Positions 52,505 to 61,734 of a stretch of DNA of 64,000 nt are shown here, piece after piece. Within the stretch, counting starts at the first letter, position 1, and every line of letters starts with the position of its first letter. Position numbers and translations under genes: made by a program. The stretch covers positions 3,224,001 through 3,288,000 of the forward strand of contig OZ241991.1 of the NCBI GenBank assembly GCA_965204095.1, given 5' to 3'. This DNA comes from JAPPLB01 sp965204095. GTDB taxonomy: Bacteria > Acidobacteriota > Terriglobia > Bryobacterales > UBA6623. Under the pieces are notes generated by a model, which did not search any database, was not told where the DNA came from, and saw nothing but the letters and a program-made list of their open reading frames with translations.

Positions 52505-53632
52505 ATGAACAGGCGCCAACTGCTGCGGAGCGGTGCGGCCTCGCTCGCAATGCCGTTCGCGGCACCGCCATCTTCTTCTGTCCGGGGCGCCGAGGGGAAC
52601 CCCTCGGGCGTCACCAACCACACCGCGATCCAGAAGGTTTGTGCTTGGCCGAATCTGAAGCGCATGCCGGATGGAACGCTGGTCGTGTTTATCTTCAATC
52701 AGCCCTGCCATGGGCTTTGGGAAGGCGATCTCGATTGCTGGGCGAGTGAAGACAACGGCAAGACGTGGCGTTTTCGCAGCCGTACGGCGCAGCATGAGCC
52801 GACGACCAACCGCATGAACTGTGCCGCCGGGTTCGCGAAGAACGGTGACTTGGTTGTTCTCTGCAGTGGCTGGTCTAACCGCGCTCCGGCGGGAACGTTG
52901 AGCGGCCCGAAAAGCCGGGTGCTGCGGCCTTGGGTATGCCGATCGTCGGATGGAGGCCGAAGTTGGTCTGTGGGTATGAAGTTTCCGGAGGCGCCCCCAA
53001 CGGCAGTGGGCCGAGACAACGACCTGATCCCGTTCGGGGATATCCAAATCGCTGCGGACGGCTCTCTGTGCACGGGGGCATACCTCAGCAAGGGCGACAT
53101 GCGAGAGGGCTACATGGTGCGCAGCCGCGACGACGGCCGAAGCTGGACGGAATTGGCTCCGCTGAATCCGGTTGGCAATGAAACGGCCATCCACCACATG
53201 GGTGGAGGGCGGTGGCTCGCGGCTTCACGCGAATTTCGTGAGAAGCGCGACGTTCACCTCGAGCTCTTCTCTTCGACCGATGATGCGCGCACTTGGCAGC
53301 GCAAAATGCCTCTCAGCCTGCCGATGCAGGTCACCGGACATCTCACTTCGCTCGCGGACGGGCGGATCCTCCTGAGCTACGGGAACCGCTGCTGGAACAA
53401 CTTCGGCGTGGATGTCCGAGTCAGCGACGATAAGGGGCAGACTTGGAGCCCACCGATACGCATTGCCGATTGCCCGCGGCCGGATTGCGGCTATCCGAGC
53501 AGCGTGCAACTCGATGACGGCCGCATCGTGACCGCATACTACACCCAGGTGTCCGCCGATTTTCATTACGAGATGCGAGTGGCGACGTGGAACCCGAATC
53601 AGTTTTCCGTGGAGGGTCGGCCTGTGGCCTGA
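52505..53632 (+). CDS. Tat-exported sialidase-like BNR-repeat protein
   Basis: A 375-residue beta-propeller protein. The N-terminus has a twin-arginine signal (MNRRQLLRSGAASLAMPFA). Asp boxes are seen at ASEDNGKTWRF, SSDGGRSWSVG, SRDDGRSWTEL, STDDARTWQRK and SDDKGQTWSP. The FRIP arginine motif is not clear, so activity as a sialidase is doubtful; it may act on another glycan or be a lectin-like enzyme. The start is ATG 52505, with an AGGA a few bases upstream. Confidence 0.78.
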   Translation: MNRRQLLRSGAASLAMPFAAPPSSSVRGAEGNPSGVTNHTAIQKVCAWPNLKRMPDGTLVVFIFNQPCHGLWEGDLDCWASEDNGKTWRFRSRTAQHEPTTNRMNCAAGFAKNGDLVVLCSGWSNRAPAGTLSGPKSRVLRPWVCRSSDGGRSWSVGMKFPEAPPTAVGRDNDLIPFGDIQIAADGSLCTGAYLSKGDMREGYMVRSRDDGRSWTELAPLNPVGNETAIHHMGGGRWLAASREFREKRDVHLELFSSTDDARTWQRKMPLSLPMQVTGHLTSLADGRILLSYGNRCWNNFGVDVRVSDDKGQTWSPPIRIADCPRPDCGYPSSVQLDDGRIVTAYYTQVSADFHYEMRVATWNPNQFSVEGRPVA

Positions 53633-53780
53633 GCGGACCGGCCGCTCTCGGGTATTCGAGCCGGACGGATTGGCAATTCAGACGAGATGCCGAGTTCCTC
53701 AATCTTACGGAGCATCTCTTAATGATCTGCTTCGGCGCAAAAGGATAAAACCTTCCTGCAAACCCTGACAGCCCCGATGT

Positions 53781-55682
53781 TCAAGGTTTCCGCGGTGGCA
53801 GCACTGTCAACCGCACCACCGACGGAGCCTGCTTCGACCGATACACCCGTTGGGTCGCCTTTTGAAAGTCTTTCTTCTTCGCGTTGTAGATATCGACGAA
53901 CTTCTGGGGGTTGCGGTCGACCAGCGGAAACCACGAGCTTTGGACGTGCACCATGATCCGATGCCCGCGCCGGAACGTGTGATAGGCATCGGGCATGACA
54001 TACTCGACTTTCGTCACTTTGCCGGGCTGGAACGGCTCCGGCTTTTCGAAGCTGTTGCGATACCGGCCCCGCATCGCCTCGCCGCGAACAAGCTGCTGGT
54101 AGCCGCCCATTTGCACACGTTCCGGGTTCGGCTTCGGGTTCGGGAAATCGCTGGAATAGACATCGATCAACTTCACCACCCAATCCGAATCCGTTCCGGT
54201 CGTCGAGACGTGAAGACGCGGCGTGATGGGGCCAGCGATCGTGATATCTTCTTCCAGCACGTCCGTCTTGTAGACAAGCACGTCCGTCCTTGAGCTGGCG
54301 AAGCGCTGGTCATCGAGCATGTGTTCTCGGGTCATCCCGATCGCAATGTTCGGGATGAACGGAACGGGCTTGGCCGGGTCGCTGACGTACTCATCGAACG
54401 CCGTAGAGCCGCTCTCCGAGGGCGACTCGAAACTCAACTTGCCGTCAGGATGGAAATACAGCGTCTTCTCGGTGACCTGCTTGGGAGGCCAGGAATCGTA
54501 GCGCCGCCACTGGTTCGTGCCCAATTCGAAAACGTAAGCTTCCGGCAGGTCGAGCTCTTTCACGTCTTTCAAGAAGTGCCGGAAGAACGGTAACTCGATT
54601 TCCTCGCGGTAGAAGAGTGAAGTCTTCGCGTTGAAGGGCACGTGTCCCATCTTGTCGCCATCGTGGTTGGCCCACTGCCCGTGATACCAAGGCCCCATCA
54701 CCAGGATGTTATACGCTCCGGGGCTGTTCTTCTCGATCGACTCGTATACCTTGAGGGGTCCGAATAGATCCTCAGCGTCAAACCACCCCCCGACGGTCAT
54801 GACGGCGGGTTTGATGTCTTTCAGTCCCCGCCGCAGGTCGCGTTCCTTCCAGTAGTCGTCATAGTTCGGGTGCTTCATCATCTCGTTCCAGAACGGCACC
54901 TTGTTCTTGAAATACTTTTCGTTGAGATTGGTCAGCGGACCGAGGTTGAGGTAAAACTCGTATCCGTCGAATGTCTTGAAATCGAACTGCTTCGGGGCTT
55001 CCCGCGTTGGCTCGTCGATCGGCATCCCGAAGCGCCAGAAAAACCGGAAAGCGTGCGCCAGATAGAAGGCGCCGTTGTGATGAAAGTCGTCGCCGATGAA
55101 CCAGTCGGCGACCGGCGCCTGCGGAGAGGCGGCCTTCAGCGCCGGGTGGGCGTCGATAGCCCCCATCGCCGTATAGAATCCTGGGTAGGAAATGCCCCAT
55201 TGGCCGACCTTGCCGTTGTTGTTCGGGATGTTCTTCACCAGCCAGTCGATCGTGTCATAAGCGTCAGTCGTTTCGTCGATGTCTTCAGGTCCGTTCTTGA
55301 TCTCCTTGTAAGGCCGCACGTTCACGAACTCGCCTTCCGAGCCCATACGGCCGCGCACGTCCTGATAGGCGAAGATGAACAGGTCTTTCGCAAACTGACG
55401 TGAGGGACCGATGCGGGTCTTGTAGGCGTTGATGTCGTAGGGCCTCACGCTGTAAGGCGTTCGGTACAGCATGATCGGGTAAGGCTGCCTGTCGTCCTTC
55501 GGCGCGTAGACGGAAGTGAACAGCTTCATCCCGTCACGCATCGGGATCATGTATTCATACTTGGTGTAGTTCGCCTTGATCCACTCGGCGTGCTCCTCAG
55601 CCGTCTCCTCTTTCTCGGCAGGCAGCGGCAACGCGAACAATAGGATCGAAAGTCCGAACGAGAGGGCGGTGATTCTGCGCAT
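53781..55682 (-). CDS. Secreted CocE/NonD-family hydrolase
   Basis: From ATG 55682 the product has 633 residues and an export signal (RRITALSFGLSILLFALPLPAE). The catalytic core is the X-Pro dipeptidyl-peptidase S15/CocE type: YEYMIPMRDGMKLFTSVYAPKDD, FIFAYQDVRGRMGSEGEFV, the nucleophile Ser in VGQWGISYPGFYTAM, VGGWFDAEDLFGPLKVY (Asp region), and GPWYHGQWAN (His region). A C-terminal jelly-roll domain follows (DVLVYKTDVLEEDITIAGP ... RRGHRIMVHVQSSWFPL). It hydrolyses esters, amides or N-terminal dipeptides; the substrate is unknown. The longer frame to 55733 is not favoured because it would precede the signal. Confidence 0.88.
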   Translation of the reverse strand: MRRITALSFGLSILLFALPLPAEKEETAEEHAEWIKANYTKYEYMIPMRDGMKLFTSVYAPKDDRQPYPIMLYRTPYSVRPYDINAYKTRIGPSRQFAKDLFIFAYQDVRGRMGSEGEFVNVRPYKEIKNGPEDIDETTDAYDTIDWLVKNIPNNNGKVGQWGISYPGFYTAMGAIDAHPALKAASPQAPVADWFIGDDFHHNGAFYLAHAFRFFWRFGMPIDEPTREAPKQFDFKTFDGYEFYLNLGPLTNLNEKYFKNKVPFWNEMMKHPNYDDYWKERDLRRGLKDIKPAVMTVGGWFDAEDLFGPLKVYESIEKNSPGAYNILVMGPWYHGQWANHDGDKMGHVPFNAKTSLFYREEIELPFFRHFLKDVKELDLPEAYVFELGTNQWRRYDSWPPKQVTEKTLYFHPDGKLSFESPSESGSTAFDEYVSDPAKPVPFIPNIAIGMTREHMLDDQRFASSRTDVLVYKTDVLEEDITIAGPITPRLHVSTTGTDSDWVVKLIDVYSSDFPNPKPNPERVQMGGYQQLVRGEAMRGRYRNSFEKPEPFQPGKVTKVEYVMPDAYHTFRRGHRIMVHVQSSWFPLVDRNPQKFVDIYNAKKKDFQKATQRVYRSKQAPSVVRLTVLPPRKP

Positions 55683-55907
55683 GATGGAAGAGGATACCCT
55701 GATTGGCTTGGGAAGGTGCAGAGCTTCGTCCAACCGACAAACGGATCACGGTGACTCTCGAATCGGCCTCTAAGTCCGGTGCGCCGGATTTCGCCTCCGT
55801 GTTCCCGCAGTTCCGCATAAGGCGCTTGAACGGTTGATCCCTGACCGCTGCGGAAAGCCAGTCCGGCAGTACACCCGCCGTCCGGCCTTCGCAGCCGAGA
55901 ACGCCTC

Positions 55908-56171
55908 TCAGCCTCCGCTGATAGCAGCCACGAAGTGAATCTCGCTATTCTCGTCGACGTGCTGCAGCAAACCGATCGGGCTGACCACCCCGTCCACCGC
56001 GACCGCGATGTTCGGTTTGAGGCGGTTGTCTTCGAAGAGCCAGTCTCGAATGTCCGGGTAGGTGGCTTCCAACTCAGCGACAGCCTCTCGAACGGTGGAG
56101 CCGCCGACGCGGATTTCCGCGGCTCCCTCGGTCAACTCCTTCATCGCCGCGGGGATGAATACGATCGGCAT
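55908..56171 (-). CDS. MoaD/ThiS-family sulfur carrier
   Basis: An 87-residue ubiquitin-fold protein with the sulfur-carrying C-terminal GG (FVAAISGG). Further motifs are RVGGSTVREAVAELEATYPDI and LKPNIAVAVDGVV. MoaD carries the thiocarboxylate used to build the molybdopterin dithiolene; a ThiS-like or other carrier role cannot be excluded. It is the last gene of the molybdoenzyme operon, 6 bp after the large subunit, so it is probably dedicated to cofactor supply for that enzyme. Confidence 0.82.
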   Translation of the reverse strand: MPIVFIPAAMKELTEGAAEIRVGGSTVREAVAELEATYPDIRDWLFEDNRLKPNIAVAVDGVVSPIGLLQHVDENSEIHFVAAISGG

Positions 56172-56177
56172 CGAGGT

Positions 56178-58478
56178 TTAATCGGTTGCGCCGTTCTTTT
56201 CCCAGATTGCTTCCATCACGGCGACAGGGTTCATCGGCAAGCGATCCATGGCAACGTCCACGGCGTTGTTGATCGCATTCGCCAGGGCCGCCGGGGGCGG
56301 GACGATACTCGCTTCACCCACGCCACGCGCACCGAAGGGGTGCCCGGGGTTGGCCACCTCGATGATGACGGTGTCTATCATGGGCAAGTCGAGGCTGGTC
56401 GGCATGCGGTAGTCGAGCAGGCTCGAGTTCATCATCTTGCCTTCGGCGTTCATGAAATACTCCTCGTTGAGCGCCCAACCGATACCCTGCACGCTGCCGC
56501 CCTGCATCTGGCCTTCGACATAGCTGGGATGAATTGCCTTGCCGGCATCCTGGAAAGCCGTGAAACGCAGGATCGTGACCTTGCCGGTTTCCGGGTCTAC
56601 TTCAACGTCGACGATGTTTCCCGAGAATGAGCCGCCCACACCCGGTGGATTCACGCCCGCGCGTCCGATGATCGGGTCGCCGGTTGTCGCGAGCTGAGAA
56701 GCAAGTTCCGAGAACGTCATGCGATGTTCCGTTCCGTTCTTCAAGTGGAAAACACCCTTCTCGAACTCGACGCCGTCTTTCTGCACGCCCCAGATCTTGG
56801 CCGCGCGTTGGATCATCTGATCGCGTACGTCGCGGGCCGCCTCGATGGCTGCCAGACCCGTCGAGAACGTAACGCGGCTGCCTCCGGTAACGGCCGTAAA
56901 TCCGACAGAGTCGGTATCGACGACGCTGGGGCTGACCTTCTCGGCGGGCAGACCGAGCACTTCCGCGGCCTGCATCGCAACGGACGTTCGCGTGCCGCCG
57001 ATATCCGGTGAGCCTTCAACCAGCGTGATCGTCCCGTCGGGGTTCACGGCGATATTGCAGGCCGAGGGCAGCCCGGCATTGAACCAGAACCCGATCGCGA
57101 CGCCCCGGCCGCGGTTCGGCCCCTCGAGCGGCGCGCTGTAGTGCGGGTGGTTCTTCATGGCCTCGATCACTTCGACGCAGCCGATCCGGGGAAACTTCGG
57201 TCCGTCGGCGCGGCGAGTGCCCTCTTTCGAGGCGTTCTTCAGCCGCAGATCAAGGGGGTCGATGCCGAGCTTCTCAGCGATTTCGTTGACAACGCTCTCC
57301 GTCGCGAACGCCGCATTCGTAGCGCCGGGCGCACGGTAGGCGGCGGTGCTGGGCTTGTTGACGACAACGTCGTAGCCGTCAATCGTGACGTTCGGGATGT
57401 CGTAAGCCGCGAAGACGCACATGCCCCCGGGGACGACCATCGCGCCCGGATAGGCGCCCGCCTCGTAGGCCAGCCATGCCTGCGCCGCCACCATCGTGCC
57501 GTCGCTCTTGACGCCCATCTTGACCTTCAAATGCGAGCCCGGCGTCGGCCCGGTCCCTTCCAGCACCTCCTCGCGGCTCATCACGATCTTTACCGGGTGC
57601 CCGCTCTTCCTCGAGAGCAGCGCCGCGACGGGATCGATGTACACCGGGATCTTGCCGCCGAACCCGCCGCCGATTTCCGTCGGCGTCACCCGGACCTGCG
57701 AAACCGGCTTGTCGAGAATGGCCGCCGTCGTGTCGCGGATCGTGAAGGGGCCTTGCGTGCTGGTCCAGATGTGAATACGGTCGTCGTTGTTCCAAAGAGC
57801 CATCGTGTTGTGGGGCTCGATGTATCCCTGGTGGACTGTCGACGTGTCGAATTCGCGCTCGACGATCAGGTCGGCTTCGGCGAAGCCCTGTTCGATGTCG
57901 CCTTTCTCATGGCGAAAGTGGTCCGAAATGTTGCTGACCTTGTCCGTCGGCTTGCCGAACTCCGTATTGCGAAGACTCTCGTGCAGCAGCGGAGCGTCCT
58001 CCTTCATCGCATCCGGAGCCGTGAGAACCGGCGGCAGGAGGTCGTATTCCACCTCGATCAACTCCAGCGCCTCGAGCGCGTCATGCAGGCTGGCCGCCGC
58101 TACCGCCGCTACCGCGTGGCCACGATAGAGAACCTTGTCGCGGGCCAGCACGTTGTTGCGGATGTAGGAAAGCCGCGTCAGGCCCTCACCGAGATCGACC
58201 GTCTTGTCGCCGGGGTCCACAAAGTCGTCCGACGTGACCACTGCTTGCACTTCGGGATGGGCTTCGGCCTTGCTGGTATCAATCGACTTGATGCGGGCGT
58301 GAGCATGAGGACTGCGTAGCACCGCGCCGTGAATCAGTCCCGCCATGCTGACGTCGGCACCATAGATCGCACGCCCGGTGAGCTTGTCCACTCCGTCGTG
58401 CCGCAACGGACGCTTCCCGACAACGTCGAACTCCTCGGTCGAAAGGACCATGTTGGGTTCATAGCTTTGCTCGCTCAT
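56178..58478 (-). CDS. Xanthine dehydrogenase-family molybdopterin-binding subunit
   Basis: A 766-residue large subunit with AGGAGG upstream of ATG 58478, overlapping the small subunit stop by 4 bp; the longer frame is rejected. Family motifs: GKRPLRHDGVDKLTGRAIYG, GEFVIHG-like PHNTMALW, IGGGFGGKIPVYIDPVAALL, AYRAPGATNAAFATESVVNE, and the active-site Glu in HPFGARGVGEASIVPP. It hydroxylates a heterocycle or aldehyde using Mo-cytosine-dinucleotide-type cofactor. Residues that would separate xanthine, nicotinate, CO or aldehyde substrates are not diagnostic here. Confidence 0.9.
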   Translation of the reverse strand: MSEQSYEPNMVLSTEEFDVVGKRPLRHDGVDKLTGRAIYGADVSMAGLIHGAVLRSPHAHARIKSIDTSKAEAHPEVQAVVTSDDFVDPGDKTVDLGEGLTRLSYIRNNVLARDKVLYRGHAVAAVAAASLHDALEALELIEVEYDLLPPVLTAPDAMKEDAPLLHESLRNTEFGKPTDKVSNISDHFRHEKGDIEQGFAEADLIVEREFDTSTVHQGYIEPHNTMALWNNDDRIHIWTSTQGPFTIRDTTAAILDKPVSQVRVTPTEIGGGFGGKIPVYIDPVAALLSRKSGHPVKIVMSREEVLEGTGPTPGSHLKVKMGVKSDGTMVAAQAWLAYEAGAYPGAMVVPGGMCVFAAYDIPNVTIDGYDVVVNKPSTAAYRAPGATNAAFATESVVNEIAEKLGIDPLDLRLKNASKEGTRRADGPKFPRIGCVEVIEAMKNHPHYSAPLEGPNRGRGVAIGFWFNAGLPSACNIAVNPDGTITLVEGSPDIGGTRTSVAMQAAEVLGLPAEKVSPSVVDTDSVGFTAVTGGSRVTFSTGLAAIEAARDVRDQMIQRAAKIWGVQKDGVEFEKGVFHLKNGTEHRMTFSELASQLATTGDPIIGRAGVNPPGVGGSFSGNIVDVEVDPETGKVTILRFTAFQDAGKAIHPSYVEGQMQGGSVQGIGWALNEEYFMNAEGKMMNSSLLDYRMPTSLDLPMIDTVIIEVANPGHPFGARGVGEASIVPPPAALANAINNAVDVAMDRLPMNPVAVMEAIWEKNGATD

Positions 58479-58957
58479 CTCGCCTCCTGCATTCTCTCGG
58501 CGGCGGCCTGAACCGACCGCACGATCTTGTCGTACCCCGTGCAACGGCACAGGTTGTTTGCCAGCCAAAGCCGGATCTTGTCTTCCGAGGGGTTGCTGTC
58601 CTGATCGAGCAACGCTTTCGCGGCGACGACGAAGCCCGGAGTACAAACGCCGCACTGTAATGCCGCGCCCTCGAGAAAGCATTGCTGAATCGGATGCAGT
58701 TCGCGGCCCACGGCGATGCCTTCGACGGTCGTGATCTGCTTACCTTCCGCCTCGACGGCCAGTACGAGACAAGCCGTGACGATCCGCCCGTCGAAAATCA
58801 CCGTGCATGCGCCGCAGTTTCCGTCATTGCAGCCTTCTTTGGTGCCGGTCAACCGGAGCACGTCGCGCAGCACTTCCAGCAGGCTCTGACGAGGTTCGCA
58901 AAGGAAGTCGATCTCTTCGCCGTTGATCGTTGTTTGAACGTGAACTCTCCGCGGCAT
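58475..58957 (-). CDS. Xanthine dehydrogenase-family [2Fe-2S] subunit
   Basis: A 160-residue small subunit with two [2Fe-2S] clusters: the plant-ferredoxin-type motif CNDGNCGACTV with a further Cys in TACLVLAVEAEG, and the C-terminal set LQCGVCTPGFVVA ... LANNLCRCTGYDKIV. It relays electrons from the Mo centre to FAD. It lies in the middle of the operon; its start is shared by one base with the end of the FAD subunit, and its end overlaps the large subunit by 4 bp. Confidence 0.93.
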   Translation of the reverse strand: MPRRVHVQTTINGEEIDFLCEPRQSLLEVLRDVLRLTGTKEGCNDGNCGACTVIFDGRIVTACLVLAVEAEGKQITTVEGIAVGRELHPIQQCFLEGAALQCGVCTPGFVVAAKALLDQDSNPSEDKIRLWLANNLCRCTGYDKIVRSVQAAAERMQEAR

Positions 58958-59829
58958 CAGTTGTTCCTCCTGGCTCGCTCAACCGCAACATGCAAGGCGC
59001 GCCGCGTCAAGACTTCACAGAGGTGCTTGCGGTATCTCACGGTGCCTCTCATGTCGTCGATCGGCTTGGCCGCTTGCTTCGCGATATCGGCGGCTCGTTG
59101 GATGCTCTCGTCGTTTACCGGTTGGCCTGCAAGAGAGTCACCGGCCTGTTTGACGAACAGCGGAGTCGGCGCGACCGACGCCAGAGCGACTCGCGCCGAA
59201 GCGAAGTTCCCGTTGTCGAGTACGACCGAAACGCCGGCTCCCGCGACGGCGATGTCCATCTCGTTGCGAGGAATGAACCGTAGGTAATGAGCACCGGAAT
59301 TCGCTTTCGGCGCGGGGAAATGTAAGGAAACGAGTAACTCTCCCGCAGCGAGGACATTCTTGCCCGGGGCCGTGCAGAAGTCCTCCACGGCGACCGTTCT
59401 CTCGCCGTTCGGACCGGCGATGCGGCAACTCGCTTCCAGCGCGATCATGATCGGCACGGCGTCCGCGCTGGGAGCCGCGTTGCAAAGATTGCCGCCCAGC
59501 GAGGCTCGGCCTTGAATCTGTGTCCCCCCGATCAACGACGCGACGTCGATGAGTCCTGGATAGTGCTTCCTGACGTCCTCGTTCTCGTAGATGCGATAGC
59601 ACGGCGCCGCTGCGCCGATCGTCAGTCCTGACGCCTCATCCCAGGCGATTTCATCCAACGCAGGGATTTCCTTGACGTCGATCACCCACTCGGCGGCCCG
59701 AAAACCGCCGCGAAGCTGCACCAGAATGTCGGTTCCGCCGGCGAGAACGCACGCCTTCTCACCGTGTTCGGAGAGCAGTCGCACTGCCTCACCGACCGTT
59801 CCGGGTCGAGCATACTCAAACCACTGCAC
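58957..59829 (-). CDS. Xanthine dehydrogenase-family FAD-binding subunit
   Basis: A 290-residue medium subunit. FAD-binding motifs are CVLAGGTDILVQLRGG and GTQIQGRASLGGNLCNAAPSADAVP. LRFIPRNEMDIAVAGAGVSV is typical of the CO dehydrogenase/xanthine dehydrogenase C-terminal region. It takes electrons from the Fe-S subunit and passes them to NAD or another acceptor. It is the first gene of the operon FAD subunit, Fe-S subunit, Mo subunit, moaD; an upstream promoter lies in 59830-59949. Confidence 0.93.
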   Translation of the reverse strand: MQWFEYARPGTVGEAVRLLSEHGEKACVLAGGTDILVQLRGGFRAAEWVIDVKEIPALDEIAWDEASGLTIGAAAPCYRIYENEDVRKHYPGLIDVASLIGGTQIQGRASLGGNLCNAAPSADAVPIMIALEASCRIAGPNGERTVAVEDFCTAPGKNVLAAGELLVSLHFPAPKANSGAHYLRFIPRNEMDIAVAGAGVSVVLDNGNFASARVALASVAPTPLFVKQAGDSLAGQPVNDESIQRAADIAKQAAKPIDDMRGTVRYRKHLCEVLTRRALHVAVERARRNN

Positions 59830-59949
59830 GGCTCCTCCACGACGACTCCGGCCGACTCGGCGCCCGTCGTCAAAGAAGGATTATACGCGGCAGTGCCCTC
59901 CCATGTCGGTTTCAGCCGGGTGTCCGGCCATCGGGGCCGCAGTTCGTCC

Positions 59950-60435
59950 TCAGCCGCCAGCGATCCGAGCCGTGAGCAGCCAGATCAAAGAACCTTGCGG
60001 GCGCGGCGAGGATGGTAGTACGTCAACCATCGCGATCGCCCCTTTCTTGAGCACGATGCCATAGGAAGGCGCGCCTGTCAGGAAGCATACAAAGTCGCTC
60101 AGCAGCGGGTTATGTCCGACGACCATCAGTTCGCCGCTGGTTCCGTGCGACAGAATCTCCCGCCATAAATCGAACGGGTTCTGATAAGGAACCAGGACAT
60201 CCGTCTCGATCAATTCACCCTCGAAGTCGAGCGCCTCCTTTGCCGCTTCAGCCGTCTGCACGGCGCGGACGTAGGGGCTGGTCAAGATCATGTCCGGCCG
60301 CACACCGGCCTCGCGAGCTGTCCGGAGGATCCGGTTCAGCTTCTCGATTCCCTTCGGCGTCAAGCGGCGCGTCGAGTCGTCCTGCCCCGGAGCGGCGTCT
60401 TCGGCAATCCCGTGCCGGAAAACATAAACCCGCAT
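59950..60435 (-). CDS. sixA: SixA-type phosphohistidine phosphatase
   Basis: A 161-residue histidine phosphatase. The catalytic RHG is at residues 7-9 (MRVYVFRHGIAED). MILTSPYVRAVQTAEAAKEAL carries the second Arg, and ELMVVGHNPLLSDFV the second His. SixA removes phosphate from phosphohistidine in HPt domains or PTS proteins. The ATG at 60435 starts directly at the conserved strand; the upstream in-frame extension is rejected. Confidence 0.85.
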   Translation of the reverse strand: MRVYVFRHGIAEDAAPGQDDSTRRLTPKGIEKLNRILRTAREAGVRPDMILTSPYVRAVQTAEAAKEALDFEGELIETDVLVPYQNPFDLWREILSHGTSGELMVVGHNPLLSDFVCFLTGAPSYGIVLKKGAIAMVDVLPSSPRPQGSLIWLLTARIAGG

Positions 60436-60650
60436 ACCGTCCCAGGTTATCAGGCCTCCTGGCGCTCCGTCGCAGGCCCAATCCAGAACCCCGTTCGAGA
60501 ACACTCAGGAAGCCTAGCCGAGGGACAACCGGACAAGCGCATGAACTGTGCCGGCGCCTCGAACGCACGGCTCAGACCTGAAAACTGGAGCAGTGGCGCG
60601 GGAAAGACCGTGCGACGGGCATATCGTTGTCGGTGCTGCCGCAGGAAGGT

Positions 60651-60753
60651 CATGGCGCGGATCGGCTTGAATCTGAACCAGATCGCGCCACTGGTCGCGA
60701 TCGAGCATGAGCTGGAGGCGTTCAAGGTGCGTAGCAGGCGCAGTGATGGTTAA
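60651..60753 (+). pseudogene. Possible MobC-like fragment ending at element A7
   Basis: A short frame from an ATG at 60651 reads MARIGLNLNQIAPLVAIEHE and runs to a TAA at 60751-60753. The IGxNLNQIA stretch resembles plasmid-mobilisation MobC proteins, but only about 20 residues match and the upstream frame is not alike. It may be chance. The stop lies in the TTAA flank of A7. Confidence 0.25.
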
Positions 60754-60940
60754 CCTGCATTTCTCACCACGTGGTGAGGCGAAGTGCGTGAGAGGGCCGT
60801 CAGGACGAGGCGCGAGTCGGGCGGAGGAAAAAGGCGCGCGCAGGCGTACTTGAACAGTACGTCGAGCACGGCAAGCAAGCGCAACGAAGTCCTGGCGGTC
60901 GTATCGCGTGCTTCGACCGTCGGGTGGTGAGAAATGCAGG
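60754..60940. mobile_element. Family A MITE-like element, copy A7 (inverse orientation)
   Basis: A 187-bp copy with intact ends (CCTGCATTTCTCACCACG, GTGGTGAGAAATGCAGG) and identical TTAA flanks on both sides (60750-60753 and 60941-60944). It is reversed relative to A1-A5: gaggcgaagtgcgtgagagg comes first and cttcgaccgtcgggtgg last. It sits 46 bp before the operator of the RHH/MazF pair. Confidence 0.9.
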
Positions 60941-60986
60941 TTAAGTTTCAGTCGCGAGGGAAGGTCTCGTCGGCGGCCGCATTTCA

Positions 60987-61007
60987 ATACACATGTAAAG
61001 TGTGTAT
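60987..61007. promoter_or_regulatory. Inverted repeat, probable RHH antitoxin operator
   Basis: ATACACA and TGTGTAT flank a 7-nt centre (ATACACATGTAAAGTGTGTA plus T), 31 bp before the antitoxin start. RHH antitoxins bind such short palindromes to repress their own operon; binding is inferred. Confidence 0.65.
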
Positions 61008-61038
61008 CATGATGATCTACATCACGTGGAGGTCCCCG

Positions 61039-61269
61039 ATGAACCGACGGCTCAACATTACCCTTCCGGAACAGACGGTCAGGATGCTGGATCGCGCGGC
61101 GCCTCGCGGCCAGCGATCAAGGTTGATTGACGAAGCTGTGAAACACTTTGTCAACGAACAGGGCAGAGCGAACCTTCGAAATCAGCTCGCGCTTGGTGCG
61201 GCAGCTCGATCCGAGCGTGACCGGGAGATCGCTGAGGAGTGGTTCGTCCTTCCTGACTTGTCCCCATGA
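61039..61269 (+). CDS. Ribbon-helix-helix (CopG-like) antitoxin
   Basis: A 76-residue protein: N-terminal RHH fold (RRLNITLPEQTVRMLDRAAP, GQRSRLIDEAVKHFV) and an acidic/aromatic tail (ERDREIAEEWFVLPDL) that would contact the toxin. The ATG at 61039 has GGAGG 8 nt upstream. It overlaps the toxin gene by 4 bp. It would repress the operon through the palindrome upstream. Confidence 0.85.
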   Translation: MNRRLNITLPEQTVRMLDRAAPRGQRSRLIDEAVKHFVNEQGRANLRNQLALGAAARSERDREIAEEWFVLPDLSP

Positions 61270-61622
61270 TCCGACCAAGCAGGGGAGACATCTATCTGGT
61301 CAACTTTGACCCGACGCTTGGTGCCGAGATCCGAAAAACACGCCCGGCGCTTACTTTGCAAAACGATATCGGCAACAAGTTCAGCCCGGTCACCATCGTG
61401 GCGGCCATCAGTTCCAAGTTTGATGAGCCTCTATATCCCACGGAGGTCTTGATATCCGCCAAAGCGCTGACGGGCCTCACTGTTGATTCAGTAGTGCTTC
61501 TCAATCAGATTCGGACGGTCGACAAGAAGAGGTTGGTGAAGCAGCTCGGCACATTGTCAGCAGCGGAGATGGAGGAGGTCGACCAAGCTCTTCGGATTAG
61601 CTTGGCTCTCGTGCCCCTCTAG
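61266..61622 (+). CDS. MazF/PemK-family endoribonuclease toxin
   Basis: A 118-residue toxin: PSRGDIYLVNFDPTLGAEIRKTRPALTLQND (the GDIYxVxFDPxxGxExxKxRPALV opening of MazF), FSPVTIVAAISSK, DSVVLLNQIRTVDKKRLVKQLG. It cleaves RNA at short sequence motifs. It is the second gene of an operon with the RHH antitoxin. It is unlike the PemK-type toxin at 4.9 kb, so the two systems are not recent copies. The TAG stop is inside the CTAG at the left edge of element family C. Confidence 0.9.
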   Translation: MIRPSRGDIYLVNFDPTLGAEIRKTRPALTLQNDIGNKFSPVTIVAAISSKFDEPLYPTEVLISAKALTGLTVDSVVLLNQIRTVDKKRLVKQLGTLSAAEMEEVDQALRISLALVPL

Positions 61623-61730
61623 GAGCCTGTCCCACAGAAAAATTTGGCCCCAATCAGTTGTGGTCAGACTTGATAACAGACACAAGATGTTGACAAAAAA
61701 TTGGCGATTTTCGTTCTGTGAGACAGGCTC
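61623..61730. mobile_element. Family C MITE-like element with CTAG duplication
   Basis: A 108-bp element. The left end is GAGCCTGTCCCACAGAAAA, and the right end is its inverse with small changes (ttctgtgagacaggctc). It is flanked by identical CTAG on both sides (61619-61622 and 61731-61734). The interior (tttggccccaatcagttgtg ... gacaaaaaattggcg) has no coding capacity. It differs from families A and B in sequence but shares the target tetramer. Confidence 0.85.
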
Positions 61731-61734
61731 CTAG

